Origin: Blastococcus sp. KM273128
GTDB lineage: Bacteria > Actinomycetota > Actinomycetes > Mycobacteriales > Geodermatophilaceae
Length of the DNA stretch: 38,657 nucleotides
Reading direction: 5' to 3'
NCBI RefSeq assembly: GCF_021698975.1
Contig: NZ_SSXA01000033.1
Location: 1-38,657, forward strand
The notes below the pieces were generated by a model. It worked only from the letters and a program-made list of their open reading frames with translations. It was not told the origin of the DNA and searched no databases. Shown one piece after another: positions 14,488 to 22,593 of the stretch; positions within the stretch are counted from its first letter, which is position 1, and each line of letters opens with the position of its first letter. The position numbers and the translations under genes were made by a program.

Positions 14488-16326
14488 GTGAGCGATCAGC
14501 AGCCGGTGCAGATGAGGGTGTCCCTGGCCCAGGTCGACACGCGGGTCGGTGACCTCGCGGGCAACAGCGACCTGGTCGTCCGCCGGGCGGCGGAGGCGGC
14601 GCAGGCGGGCGCCCACCTCGTCGTCTTCCCCGAGATGACGCTGACCGGCTACCCGCCCGAGGACCTGGTGCTCCGGGAGTCCTTCGCCCGCGCCAGCGAG
14701 CGGGCCGTGGTGGAGCTCGCCGCCCGGCTGGCCGCCGAGGGGCTGGGCGGGCTGGCCGTCGTCGTCGGCTACCTGGCGCACACGCAGGGCGCAGGGCCGG
14801 CCCCGGTCGACGAGCCGCCCACGGACGACGACGACCGGCCCAGCGACGCCAACCCCCGCCGCGGCGCCCCCCGCAACGCCGCGGCCCTGCTGCACGGCGG
14901 CGAGGTCGTCGTCCGCTACTACAAGCGGCACCTGCCCAACTACGGCGTCTTCGACGAGGCGCGCTACTTCGTGCCCGGCACCGAGCTGCCGGTGGTCCGG
15001 CTGCACGGGGTCGACGTCGCGCTGACCGTCTGCGAGGACCTCTGGGTCGAGGGCGGCCCCTGCGGGGTCGCCGGCCAGGCCGGCGTCGACCTCGTCGTCT
15101 CCCCCAACGCCTCCCCCTACGAGCGCGCCAAGGACGACCTGCGGCTGCCGCTGGTGCAGCGGCGCGCCGCCGAGGCGCGGGCGGCGATCCTCTACTGCAA
15201 CCAGGTCGGCGGCCAGGACGAGCTGGTGTTCGACGGCGACTCGATGGCCGTCTCCCCCACCGGTGAGCTGCTCGCCCGGGCGCCGCAGTTCGTCGAGCAC
15301 CTGCTCACCGTCGACCTGTCGATCGACCGGGCCCGGGTCGCCGAGCGGCGCGACGGCCGGATCGGCCCCATGACCGTCACCCGGCACGTGCTGGGCGAGG
15401 AGCCGGTGCCCGCCTACGAGCCGCGTCCGGCCACCGTCGCCGAGCCGCTCGGCGACTGCGAGGAGGTCTGGCGGGCGCTCGTGCTGGGCCTGCGCGACTT
15501 CATCGACAAGAACGGCATGCCCTCGGTGGTGCTGGGCCTGTCCGGCGGCATCGACTCGGCGGTCTGCGCGGCGCTGGCCGTCGACGCCCTGGGCGCCGAC
15601 CGGGTGCACGGGGTCGGGCTGCCGTCGAAGTGGTCCAGCGAGCACTCGCTGGCCGACGCCGAGGACCTCGCCCGCCGCACCGGGCTGCACTACTCGGTCG
15701 TGCCGATCGCGCCGATGGTCGACGCGTTCGAGGCCTCGGTCGAGCTCTCCGGCGTCGCCGCGGAGAACCTGCAGGCGCGGGTGCGCGGCACGCTGCTCAT
15801 GGCGCTGTCCAACCAGCACGGGCACCTGCTGCTGACGACGGGCAACAAGAGCGAGGTCGCCGTCGGCTACTCCACCCTCTACGGCGACTCCGCGGGCGGC
15901 TTCGCCCCGATCAAGGACGTGCCGAAGACGCTGGTGTGGGAGCTGGCCCGCTGGCGCAACGCGCACGCCGCCGGGCGCGGGAAGACCGAGCCCATCCCGC
16001 GGAACTCCATCGACAAGCCGCCGTCGGCCGAGCTGGCGCCGGGTCAGGTGGACAGCGACTCGCTGCCCTCCTACGAGGAGCTGGACGCGGTGATCGCCGA
16101 CTACGTCGACCGCGACCTCGGCCTGGCGCAGCTGCTCGAGCGGGGCCACGACCCCGACGTGGTCGCCCGGGTCCTCCGGTTGGTGGACACCGCCGAGTTC
16201 AAGCGCCGCCAGTCGGCGCCCGGCACCAAGATCAGCCTCAAGGCGTTCGGCCGCGACCGGCGGCTGCCCATCACCAACCGGTGGCGCGAGACGCTGCCCA
16301 CCGTCCGCGAAGGAGCACAGGCATGA
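14488..16326 (+). CDS. nadE: Glutamine-dependent NAD+ synthetase
   Basis: A 612-aa two-domain enzyme that amidates deamido-NAD+ with ammonia from glutamine, the last step of NAD synthesis. The N-terminal nitrilase-type glutaminase has its full triad: Glu48 ([14 protein letters not shown]), Lys146 ([14 protein letters not shown]) and Cys182 ([12 protein letters not shown]). The C-terminal synthetase has the PP-loop LSGGIDSA (Ser352-Ser357) and [13 protein letters not shown]. It is shorter than the roughly 680-aa mycobacterial NadE, closer to the compact form. The variable loop at about 105-125 is acidic and disordered. It overlaps panB by ATGA, so the NAD and pantothenate (CoA) genes are co-translated. 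Confidence 0.96.
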   Translation: MSDQQPVQMRVSLAQVDTRVGDLAGNSDLVVRRAAEAAQAGAHLVVFPEMTLTGYPPEDLVLRESFARASERAVVELAARLAAEGLGGLAVVVGYLAHTQGAGPAPVDEPPTDDDDRPSDANPRRGAPRNAAALLHGGEVVVRYYKRHLPNYGVFDEARYFVPGTELPVVRLHGVDVALTVCEDLWVEGGPCGVAGQAGVDLVVSPNASPYERAKDDLRLPLVQRRAAEARAAILYCNQVGGQDELVFDGDSMAVSPTGELLARAPQFVEHLLTVDLSIDRARVAERRDGRIGPMTVTRHVLGEEPVPAYEPRPATVAEPLGDCEEVWRALVLGLRDFIDKNGMPSVVLGLSGGIDSAVCAALAVDALGADRVHGVGLPSKWSSEHSLADAEDLARRTGLHYSVVPIAPMVDAFEASVELSGVAAENLQARVRGTLLMALSNQHGHLLLTTGNKSEVAVGYSTLYGDSAGGFAPIKDVPKTLVWELARWRNAHAAGRGKTEPIPRNSIDKPPSAELAPGQVDSDSLPSYEELDAVIADYVDRDLGLAQLLERGHDPDVVARVLRLVDTAEFKRRQSAPGTKISLKAFGRDRRLPITNRWRETLPTVREGAQA

Positions 16327-17153
16327 CGGAGTCGGTCCTCTACGGCGGGCAGTCGACGGCGCGGGTGCGCATCCACCACCTGCAGCAGGCCAAGCAGCGC
16401 GGCGAGAAGTGGGCGATGCTCACCGCCTACGACACCTACAGCGCGGCCGTGTTCGAGGAGGCCGGCATCCCGGTGATGCTGGTCGGCGACTCCTCGGGCA
16501 ACGTCGTCCTCGGGCACACGAGCACCGTGCCGGTCACCGTCGACGACATCCTGCTGATGACCAAGGCGGTGACCCGCTCCACCAAGCGGGCGCTGATCGT
16601 CGCCGACCTGCCCTTCGGCAGCTACGAGTCCGGCCCGCAGCAGGCGTTCGACACCGCCGTCCGCATGATGAAGGAGGGCGGTGCCCAGGCGGTCAAGCTC
16701 GAGGGCGGTCAGCGGGTGGCCCCACAGATCCGGCTGCTGCACGACGCCGGCATCCCCGTGATGGCGCACATCGGCTTCACGCCGCAGAGCGAGCACGCCC
16801 TCGGCGGGTTCCGCGTGCAGGGCCGGGGTGCCGGGGCCGAGCAGCTGCTGGCCGACGCGCACGCCGTCCAGGAGGCCGGCGCGTTCGCCGTCGTCCTGGA
16901 GATGGTGCCGGCCACCGCCGCCGCGCAGGTGACCCAGGAGCTCACCATCCCGACCATCGGCATCGGGGCCGGCGTGGACTGCGACGCCCAGGTGCTGGTG
17001 TGGCCGGACATGGCCGGGCTCAACGGCGGCCGGGTGCCCAAGTTCGTCAAGAAGTACGCCGACCTGCGCGGCGAGCTGCTGCGCGCGGCGCGGGAGTACG
17101 CCGACGACGTCAGGGGCGGGACCTTCCCGGGGCCGGAACACTCGTTCGACTAG
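16323..17153 (+). CDS. panB: 3-methyl-2-oxobutanoate hydroxymethyltransferase
   Basis: A 276-aa PanB, the first committed enzyme of pantothenate synthesis: it transfers the hydroxymethyl group of methylene-tetrahydrofolate to 2-oxoisovalerate. The TIM-barrel motifs are present: [22 protein letters not shown] (metal-binding Asp), [23 protein letters not shown] and [17 protein letters not shown]. The ATG at 16323 overlaps the nadE stop (ATGA) and AAGGAG lies just upstream. panC and panD are not in the window. It ends 6 bases before the convergent DUF2784 gene, without a clear terminator. Confidence 0.96.
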   Translation: MTESVLYGGQSTARVRIHHLQQAKQRGEKWAMLTAYDTYSAAVFEEAGIPVMLVGDSSGNVVLGHTSTVPVTVDDILLMTKAVTRSTKRALIVADLPFGSYESGPQQAFDTAVRMMKEGGAQAVKLEGGQRVAPQIRLLHDAGIPVMAHIGFTPQSEHALGGFRVQGRGAGAEQLLADAHAVQEAGAFAVVLEMVPATAAAQVTQELTIPTIGIGAGVDCDAQVLVWPDMAGLNGGRVPKFVKKYADLRGELLRAAREYADDVRGGTFPGPEHSFD

Positions 17154-17209
17154 GCCCGCTCAGCTCGCTGCGGGGGTCGAACTCGCGCTCTCCGGGTCCT
17201 GCAGCGGGC
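17154..17209. repeat. Possible inverted-repeat element at the panB/DUF2784 junction
   Basis: GCCCGCT (17154-17160) and AGCGGGC (17203-17209) are exact inverse complements bounding a 42-base segment with more short G/C complementarity. It begins right after the panB stop and supplies the stop and last codons of the DUF2784 gene. Confidence 0.4.
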
Positions 17210-17585
17210 TCCGGGCACGAGCAACGCCTCCAAGGCTGGGTGCGCGCCCCGCGAGCAGCCCGTAGCCGACCGTGTTGAGGCCGATCGCGGTCGCGTAGAT
17301 GCCCAGCTGCGTGCCGGTCGCGTCGACGTCCAGCCCGAGCGGGTGGAACAGGTAGTGGCCCAGGAAGCCACCCTGGTAGCCCGGCGCACCCGCACGCTCC
17401 CGCAGCCACAGCTCGAGGTCGGTGAGCGGGCAGTCGGCGCCGGCCAGGTTGACGCCGAGGATCACCAGCGCGACGGGGGCGTGCAGCAGCACCAGCCGGG
17501 GCCACCGGAGGGCGAGCAGGGCACCGGCCAGCATGAGGAGGACGGCGGCGGCGTGCACGAGCGCCACCGCGTTCGCGAGCAGCAC
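17160..17585 (-). CDS. DUF2784 family membrane protein
   Basis: A 141-aa protein with three to four hydrophobic segments (LLANAVALVHAAAVLLMLAGALLA, LVLLHAPVALVILGVNLAG, and a C-terminal one ending GLNTVGYGLLAG). The DUF2784 signature CPLTDLELWLRERAG with GYQGGFLGHYLFHPL follows. Function unknown; it is a small inner-membrane protein. GTG 17585 follows GGGGGA closely and starts right at the first membrane segment. The last 28 or so residues (from RAPSLGG) are polar, lie beyond the usual family end and are coded by the inverted-repeat element at 17154-17209 and its flank, so the C-terminus may be a late addition. Confidence 0.78.
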   Translation of the reverse strand: MLLANAVALVHAAAVLLMLAGALLALRWPRLVLLHAPVALVILGVNLAGADCPLTDLELWLRERAGAPGYQGGFLGHYLFHPLGLDVDATGTQLGIYATAIGLNTVGYGLLAGRAPSLGGVARARSPLQDPESASSTPAAS

Positions 17586-17626
17586 TCCCCCACTGTGCCA
17601 CCGCGGCCCGGCGCTGAGCGCGCCGC

Positions 17627-18388
17627 TCAGCCGGCGAGCTGGGCCAGCAGCACCCGGGGCGCCTCGGCGAGCGAGGGCCCGTACCAGGTGAGGTGCCGGC
17701 CGCTCACGAACGCCGCCCGGGCCTGCGGCCACGCCTCCGGGCCGTCGTCGGGCGTGAAGGCGTACGGCTCGTCCGGGAGGACGACGAGCTCCGCCGGCAC
17801 CGTCGCGGGCTCGTCCCGGCCCAGCTTCGGGTAGCGGTCGGCGTGCCCCGCCAAGACGTTGCGGACGCCGAGGCGGGCCAGCACGTCACCGGCGAAGGTG
17901 TCCCGGCCCAGCACCATCCAGGGGCGGCGCCAGATCGGGACCACGGCGGCGACCTCCGGCAGCCGCACCGGCGCGGTCCAGGCCGCCCGCGCCCCGGCCA
18001 GCCAGCCCGGCTCCGGGTGGCCGAGCACCGCGCAGAGCCGGCCGAGCGAGTCCAGCGCCTGGTCCACGGTCGCCGGGGCGGTCACCCACACCGGCACGCC
18101 CGCGGCACGCAGCGCGGCGACGTCCTCGTCCCGGTTCTCCTCGGCGTTGGCGACGACGAGGTCGGGCGCCAGGTCGAGCACCCGCCTCACGTCGGGCCAC
18201 TTGGTGCCGCCCACCCGCGGGACGTCGAGCTCCGCCGGGTGGGTGCACCAGTCGGTCGCGCCGGCCAGCAGCCCGGCGTCGGTCGCGGCGATCGCCTCCG
18301 TCAGCGACGGCACCAGCGAGACGACCCGCCGCGGCGGCGGCCCGTCGTAGGGCCGCCCCTGGTCGTCAGACGTCGGTGATCCGGACAC
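17627..18388 (-). CDS. BtuF-like cobalamin/metal-binding receptor protein without signal peptide
   Basis: A 253-aa protein of the helical-backbone metal receptor type (BtuF/FhuD fold). RRVVSLVPSLTEAIAATDA and LVGATDWCTHPAEL (here LLAGATDWCTHPAEL), then VGGTKWPDVRRVLDLAPDLVVAN and LVVLPDEPYAF, are the fold's landmarks. There is no signal peptide or lipobox and no ABC transporter gene nearby, so it appears cytoplasmic. It overlaps the end of npdG by 23 bases, so the two are co-translated. It may bind a corrinoid or other cofactor; this is inference from fold. GTG 18388 lies inside npdG without a strong ribosome site. Confidence 0.78.
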   Translation of the reverse strand: MSGSPTSDDQGRPYDGPPPRRVVSLVPSLTEAIAATDAGLLAGATDWCTHPAELDVPRVGGTKWPDVRRVLDLAPDLVVANAEENRDEDVAALRAAGVPVWVTAPATVDQALDSLGRLCAVLGHPEPGWLAGARAAWTAPVRLPEVAAVVPIWRRPWMVLGRDTFAGDVLARLGVRNVLAGHADRYPKLGRDEPATVPAELVVLPDEPYAFTPDDGPEAWPQARAAFVSGRHLTWYGPSLAEAPRVLLAQLAG

Positions 18389-19061
18389 CCGCGTGGACCT
18401 TGTACCGGCGGTTGACCGACACCAGGTTGATGGTCAGCGCCTCCACCTGGCGGGCGTTGCGCAGCCGGCCCGCGTAGATGCCGCGCATCCCCGGCAGCCG
18501 GCCGGCCAGCGCCTGCACGGTGTCCATCGACGCCCGGTCGTCGCCGACCACCATGACGTCGCCGTCGATGGTGGGCCGGGAGAGGTCCTCGAGCAGCTTG
18601 GCCGACAGGTGGTGGAAGGCACCGACCACGTGCGAGTCGGGCAGCAGCGCGGCCGCCTGCTGGGCGGCGCTGCCCTCCTCGACGTCGAGCACGTAGGCGC
18701 CGAGCTCGTCGAAGCCCATGGGCACGACGCAGTCGACGACGATCTTCCCGGCCAGCGGGGTGGCGAGCCCGGCGAGCGTCGCGGCGTGCCCGGCGAAGGG
18801 GACGGCGACGATGACCAGGTCCGCCGCACCCGCGACGTCCACGTTCGAGCCGCCGGTGACCGACACCTCGACCCCGCCGGCCACCGTCGCGGCGCGCTCG
18901 GCGACCTCGGCGGCCACCTCGGCGGCGCGTTCGGCGTCCCGGGAGCCGAGCAGCACCCGCTGCCCCTGGGCGGCCAGCCGCACGGCCAGCCCCCGCCCCT
19001 GCGGCCCGGTGCCGCCCAGCACACCCACGACCAGTTCCTCGACCGCGCGACCGTCCGTCAC
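18366..19061 (-). CDS. npdG: NADPH-dependent F420 reductase
   Basis: A 231-aa enzyme moving hydride between NADPH and coenzyme F420. The N-terminal Rossmann loop is VVGVLGGTGPQGRGLA (G13-G22), with LLGSRDAERA giving the Ser-Arg pair that selects NADPH; DLVIVAVPFAGH, VVDCVVPMGF and VVGAFHHLSAKLL follow as in archaeal and actinobacterial Fno/NpdG. It implies that the organism makes F420. GTG 19061 is chosen because GAAGGGG lies five bases upstream; a longer frame to 19103 adds a loose N-terminus. It is the first gene of a pair with the BtuF-like protein. Confidence 0.9.
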   Translation of the reverse strand: MTDGRAVEELVVGVLGGTGPQGRGLAVRLAAQGQRVLLGSRDAERAAEVAAEVAERAATVAGGVEVSVTGGSNVDVAGAADLVIVAVPFAGHAATLAGLATPLAGKIVVDCVVPMGFDELGAYVLDVEEGSAAQQAAALLPDSHVVGAFHHLSAKLLEDLSRPTIDGDVMVVGDDRASMDTVQALAGRLPGMRGIYAGRLRNARQVEALTINLVSVNRRYKVHAGVRITDV

Positions 19062-19131
19062 GTCCACCCCTTCCGCGGCGCCGGACGACCCGGCGGCTGG
19101 CACCGATCATGCCTGGCCCCCGGACCGGCGC

Positions 19132-19314
19132 TCAGCGCTCCTCCCAGGCGCGGTCCTCCTCGTCGAGCTGCTCGTTGCGCTCGGCGACGGAGGCGAGCGC
19201 GTGCTCCGCCTCCTCGCGCGTCCCGTACGGGCCGAGCCGGTGCCGCTCGGCGCAGCCGTCGCGGTCCTCGACCGCGTGGTGCTTGAGGCAGAAGAACCAG
19301 GGCCCCGTGCTCAT
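19132..19314 (-). CDS. Small conserved actinobacterial protein
   Basis: A 60-aa protein: WFFCLKHHAVE, then GC, RLGPYGTREEAEHAL and a charged C-terminus ERNEQLDEEDRAWEER. I recognise this layout (Cys-x2-HH ... Cys ... RLGPY-T-EEA) from small uncharacterised actinobacterial proteins. Cys9, His12, His13 and the second Cys could bind a metal; that is inference. The EEA-AL helix is like the end of SPOR-type or swapped beta-alpha modules. ATG 19314 follows AGGAGG at ideal spacing. It is divergent from the diguanylate cyclase and upstream of npdG on the same strand (70-bp gap). Confidence 0.75.
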   Translation of the reverse strand: MSTGPWFFCLKHHAVEDRDGCAERHRLGPYGTREEAEHALASVAERNEQLDEEDRAWEER

Positions 19315-19476
19315 GCGCGCCTCCTTCGCTCGTCGGACCTCCCCAGCCTTCCACCGGTCGTACGCGCCCGCTCGGACGGCGACGACGGCTCCGCGCAGGC
19401 CCCCCGCCCTCACCCGGACGAGCACCTCTCGGTGACGACAGCGGAACGGGGGGTGTCGGAACGCCGGTCCGTGAGG

Positions 19477-19482
19477 CATCCT
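19477..19482 (+). promoter_or_regulatory. Putative leaderless -10 box (CATCCT)
   Basis: CATCCT ends 6 bases before GTG 19489 and fits xANNNT. There is no Shine-Dalgarno sequence. Confidence 0.45.
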
Positions 19483-19488
19483 GCACCG

Positions 19489-20610
19489 GTGACCGGCCCG
19501 GACGTGCGCGCCCCTGACCTGGCCATCCGTTCCCCGGAGCCCGCAGGCGTGCCCGGTCACGAGCACCGCGTCGCCGCCCTGACCGTCGCGGTGCTGCTGA
19601 CCACCGGCGCCCTGATGGGCTCGGTCAACCTGTTCGTGGACGGCGTGCTCCGCGAGGGCGCCCCGCGGTGGGCCTACGCCGGCACGATGCTGCTCCTGCT
19701 CGCCATCGCCGCCTCGCTCGTGGCACGCGGCCGGCTCGGCCCCGGGCACACCCTCGCCCTGGTGCTGCTCGGCGACCTGGTCTACCTCGTCGTGGTGCTC
19801 TGCATCGAGGACCCGCTCCGCTACGCCACCCCGCTGATGCTGCTGTTCCCCGCCCTGGCGGCCGGCTGGTTCCTGCGTCCGCGGGCGCTGACCCTGCACA
19901 TGGCGGTGACCACCGTGGTCTGCCTGGCCGCGCTGTGGCCCAGCTACGACAGCGCGATCGCCCTCGGCGTCCAGGTCGGGGTGAGCGCCTGCACGCTCAA
20001 CGGCGCGGCCACCGCGGTCTACCAGCTGCGCCGGCGGGTGCAGCGGCTGCTGGCCGAGACCGAGACGCTGACCCTCCTGGACCCGCTCACCGGGCTGCAC
20101 AACCGCCGCTACCTCGTCGAGCAGGCCGACCGCCTCTGGCGGCAGGCGCGGCGCGACGGCACGCGGGTGTGCGCGATGGTCCTCGACCTCGACCACTTCA
20201 AGCGGCTCAACGACGAGTTCGGGCACGCCGTCGGCGACGCCGTCCTCAACGCCGTGGCGGCGTCCCTCTCCGCCGCCGTCCGCCCCGCCGACGTGCTCGC
20301 CCGCATCGGCGGCGAGGAGCTGGTGGTCGTGGGCGCGGTGAACGACGCGGCCGAGGCCGGCCTGCTGGCCGAGCGGCTGCGGGCGGCCGTCGCCCGCGGC
20401 CAGGGCTCCGGCGGGCACGGCGTCACCGCCTCGATCGGGCTGGCGGTCACCCGGCCGGCCGACGGGGAGGACCCCGTGGCGGCGCTCTGGCGGCTGGTCG
20501 ACGAGGCCGACGGCGCGATGTACCGGGCCAAGCGCGAGGGCCGGGACCGGGTCGCCACCGCCGGGGTGCCGCGGGCCCGCAGCCCCCGCGCGGAGGAGAC
20601 CAGCTCCTAG
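19489..20610 (+). CDS. Membrane-bound diguanylate cyclase (GGDEF)
   Basis: A 373-aa protein making c-di-GMP from two GTP. Residues about 25-190 hold six hydrophobic segments (from VAALTVAVLLTTGAL to ALGVQVGVSACTLNGAA), an integral sensor of MASE-like type. A short coiled linker leads to the GGDEF domain (about 200-360): DPLTGLHNRRYL, LDLDHFKRLNDEFGH and the active loop GGEEL at 274-278. An RxxD inhibitory site is present at R265-D268, five residues before the loop, so product feedback is expected. No EAL domain. The GTG start at 19489 is supported by the leaderless box; the frame further upstream is low-complexity. Confidence 0.9.
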   Translation: MTGPDVRAPDLAIRSPEPAGVPGHEHRVAALTVAVLLTTGALMGSVNLFVDGVLREGAPRWAYAGTMLLLLAIAASLVARGRLGPGHTLALVLLGDLVYLVVVLCIEDPLRYATPLMLLFPALAAGWFLRPRALTLHMAVTTVVCLAALWPSYDSAIALGVQVGVSACTLNGAATAVYQLRRRVQRLLAETETLTLLDPLTGLHNRRYLVEQADRLWRQARRDGTRVCAMVLDLDHFKRLNDEFGHAVGDAVLNAVAASLSAAVRPADVLARIGGEELVVVGAVNDAAEAGLLAERLRAAVARGQGSGGHGVTASIGLAVTRPADGEDPVAALWRLVDEADGAMYRAKREGRDRVATAGVPRARSPRAEETSS

Positions 20611-20664
20611 CCGGGCAGTCGCCTCGACCGGTGGGTTCGGCGGTTCTCTGCTTCGCTAGAGGGC

Positions 20665-21960
20665 ATGTCGCTCGTCGCCGCGCCCGGCCCGACGCGCACG
20701 GTGCCGCCCCCGCTGCGCGTGCAGGCCGACGTGCGCGACCGGTGGCTGACCCAGCGGCTGCTCGACGTCCTCCCCGGGCTCATGGACCGGGCGGGCATCG
20801 ACCTGTGGGTCGTCGCCGGCCGCGAGTACAACGAGGACCCGGTGCTGGCCACGCTGCTGCCGGCCTCCTGGCTGTCCGCCCGGCGGCGCACGATCCTGCT
20901 GCTGCACCGCAGCGACGACGGCGTCACCCCGGCGGCGGTCTCCCGCTACCCGGTGGGCCAGTTCCTGCCCGCGTGGACCGCCGGCGAGGGGGCGGGGAGC
21001 AGCCAGTGGGCGGAGGTCCGCCGGTTCGTGGAGCAGGCCGATCCGCGGCGCATCGGCATCGACGTCTCGGAGGACTTCGCGCTCGCCGACGGCCTCTCCC
21101 ACACCGAGCACCGGCTGCTCACCGAGGCGCTGGGCCCGTACGCCGAGCGGCTGGTCTCGGCCGAGCGGCTGGCGGTGAGCTGGCTGGAGACGCGGCTGCC
21201 GGAGGAGATCGACGCGCTGCGCGGGATGAACCGGCTGGCGCACGAGGTGATCGCGGAGGCGTTCTCCCCCGCCGTCGTCCGGGTCGGCGAGACCACCGCC
21301 CTCGACGTGACCTGGTGGATCCGGCAGCACCTGCACGACCTGGGGGTGGAGCCGTGGTTCCAGCCCTCGGTGCTGCTGCAGCGGGCCGGGGTGCCGCTGG
21401 CCGAGGACGGGGGCACGCTGCTGCCCGCCGTCCCCTCGGACGCGGTGGTGCGCCCCGGCGACCTCCTGCACTGCGACGTCGGCCTCAGCTGCCTGGGCCT
21501 GCGCACCGACACGCAGCGCAACGCCTACGTCCTGCGCCCGGGTGAGACCGACGCCCCGGCCGGCCTGCGGGCGGCCCTGCAAGCGGCGAACCGGCTGCAG
21601 GACCTCACCACGGCCGCGCTGGTGCCCGGGCGGACCGGCAACGAGGTGCTGGCAACCGCGCGCGCCGCGGCGGCTGACGAGGGGCTCGACGGGGACGTCT
21701 ACTCCCACCCCATCGGCTACCACGGGCACGGCGCCGGCCCGGCGATCGGCCAGTGGGACCAGCAGCACGGCGTGCCCGGCGCCGGTGACCACCCGGTGCA
21801 CCTCGACACGGCCTACGCCCTGGAGCTGGCGGTGCGCCGGACGGTGCCCGAGTGGGGTGGTCAGTGCGTGCGGCTGGGGCTGGAGGAGGGCATCGCGCTC
21901 ACCGGGGACGGCGTCGGGTACCTCGACGGCCGGCAGACCGACTTCCTGCTCATCGGCTGA
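20665..21960 (+). CDS. M24-family metallopeptidase (Xaa-Pro aminopeptidase-like)
   Basis: A 431-aa protein with an N-terminal creatinase-like domain (about 20-190) and a C-terminal pita-bread domain. The metal ligands can be placed: Asp271 in LLHCDVGLSCLG, Asp282 in LRTDTQRNAYVL (the D-x10-D spacing), His353 or His355 in IGYHGHGAGP, Glu387 in YALELAV and Glu407/408 in GLEEG. This is the full dinuclear set, so it should be an active peptidase on short peptides or a Xaa-Pro dipeptidase. No signal peptide: cytoplasmic. ATG 20665 has only weak AGAGGG upstream. It is followed by a strong hairpin facing the convergent ChaB gene. Confidence 0.85.
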   Translation: MSLVAAPGPTRTVPPPLRVQADVRDRWLTQRLLDVLPGLMDRAGIDLWVVAGREYNEDPVLATLLPASWLSARRRTILLLHRSDDGVTPAAVSRYPVGQFLPAWTAGEGAGSSQWAEVRRFVEQADPRRIGIDVSEDFALADGLSHTEHRLLTEALGPYAERLVSAERLAVSWLETRLPEEIDALRGMNRLAHEVIAEAFSPAVVRVGETTALDVTWWIRQHLHDLGVEPWFQPSVLLQRAGVPLAEDGGTLLPAVPSDAVVRPGDLLHCDVGLSCLGLRTDTQRNAYVLRPGETDAPAGLRAALQAANRLQDLTTAALVPGRTGNEVLATARAAAADEGLDGDVYSHPIGYHGHGAGPAIGQWDQQHGVPGAGDHPVHLDTAYALELAVRRTVPEWGGQCVRLGLEEGIALTGDGVGYLDGRQTDFLLIG

Positions 21961-21963
21961 CGT

Positions 21964-21999
21964 CGCGCCGCCCCCTGCCCGCGGGGCGGGGGCGGCGCG
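21964..21999. terminator. Bidirectional terminator, perfect 12-bp stem
   Basis: Arms 21964-21975 and 21988-21999 are fully complementary, all G/C, with a 12-base loop that can pair further. It lies between the convergent M24 peptidase and ChaB-family genes. Confidence 0.78.
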
Positions 22000-22008
22000 G
22001 ACGGCACG

Positions 22009-22437
22009 CTACTTCTTGCGGGCGTTGGCGGTCTTCTTGTCGTTCGCCTTCTGGATGGCGTCGACGAGTTCCTTCTTCTTCATCTTCGACCGGCCCGTGA
22101 CGTCGAGCTTCTTGGCGACGTCCATCAGGTGCGACTTGGAGGCGTTGGCGTCGACGCCGCCCTTGGTCTTCCTGGCCGTGCCCCGGCCGCCGGCGGCCTG
22201 CGCGTCGGAGGGGCCCTTCTTGCCGCCCTCCTTCTTCTCCCAGTGGTCGCCGACCTTCTCGAACGAGTGCTTGACCGCGGCCCACGCCGTGCGCGCCGCG
22301 CGCTCCTCGTCGTCGTACTCGTCCACCGCGGAGTCGTAGGCCTTCGTGTAGGTCCGCTGCGCCTTCTTCGGCGACCGCTGCAGGGTGGCCGGCAGCTCCG
22401 ACTGCTTGGCGTCGCCCTTCTTCGTCGTCTTCGGCAT
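22009..22437 (-). CDS. ChaB family protein with C-terminal Rho-N/SAP-like domain
   Basis: A 142-aa, Lys-rich basic protein. Residues about 12-70 match ChaB: LPATLQRSPKKAQRTYTKAYDSAVDEY, then AARTAWAAVKHSFEKVGDHW. A Lys/Gly linker leads to SKSHLMDVAKKLDVTGRSKMKKKELVDAIQKA, a Rho N-terminal/SAP-like helix-extended-loop-helix that usually binds nucleic acid. Fusions of this kind occur in actinobacteria and are poorly understood. ATG 22437 has AGAGGAG upstream. GGGTAG at 22472-22467 (minus strand) with GGTGAT 15 bases before it resembles, with a poorer -35, the stress promoters at 27.8 kb. Confidence 0.85.
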   Translation of the reverse strand: MPKTTKKGDAKQSELPATLQRSPKKAQRTYTKAYDSAVDEYDDEERAARTAWAAVKHSFEKVGDHWEKKEGGKKGPSDAQAAGGRGTARKTKGGVDANASKSHLMDVAKKLDVTGRSKMKKKELVDAIQKANDKKTANARKK

Positions 22438-22466
22438 CGTGATCTCCTCTCGGGTCGGCACCCGCC

Positions 22467-22493
22467 CTACCCCGGGAGGCGGAGATGATCACC
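22467..22493 (-). promoter_or_regulatory. Possible stress-sigma promoter of the ChaB gene
   Basis: Minus-strand GGGTAG (22472-22467) follows GGTGAT (22493-22488) after 15 bases. The -10 equals that of the paired promoters at 27753-27813; the -35 lacks the GTGT core. It is about 30 bases upstream of the start. Confidence 0.35.
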
Positions 22494-22520
22494 TGGCCGG
22501 GCCGGCGCCCCCGTACGGGA

Positions 22521-22558
22521 CCGGGCGGCCGCCCCCCGGTGAGGGAGCGACCGCCCGG
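22521..22558 (-). terminator. Terminator-like hairpin after the xylanase
   Basis: CCGGGCGG (22521-22528) pairs with CCGCCCGG (22551-22558); after one mismatch, three more pairs close a 14-base loop. It lies 35 bases past the xylanase stop on the minus strand. Confidence 0.6.
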
Positions 22559-22593
22559 CGCTCAGGAGGGTCCGGCAGGCCGGACGGAGCCGG

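Noticed and set aside
17168..17190. tRNA T-arm-like string (GGGTCGAACTC)
   Set aside because: No acceptor stem, anticodon arm or D-arm can be folded around it.
18718..19488. N-terminal extension of the diguanylate cyclase by 257 codons
   Set aside because: It would run antisense through npdG and the small protein gene; the translation is low-complexity and the GTG at 19489 has a leaderless box.
20647..20664. Leaderless box before the M24 peptidase (TTCGCT, 7 bases before ATG)
   Set aside because: Position 2 is T rather than A, so it does not meet the pattern used for the other eight genes.
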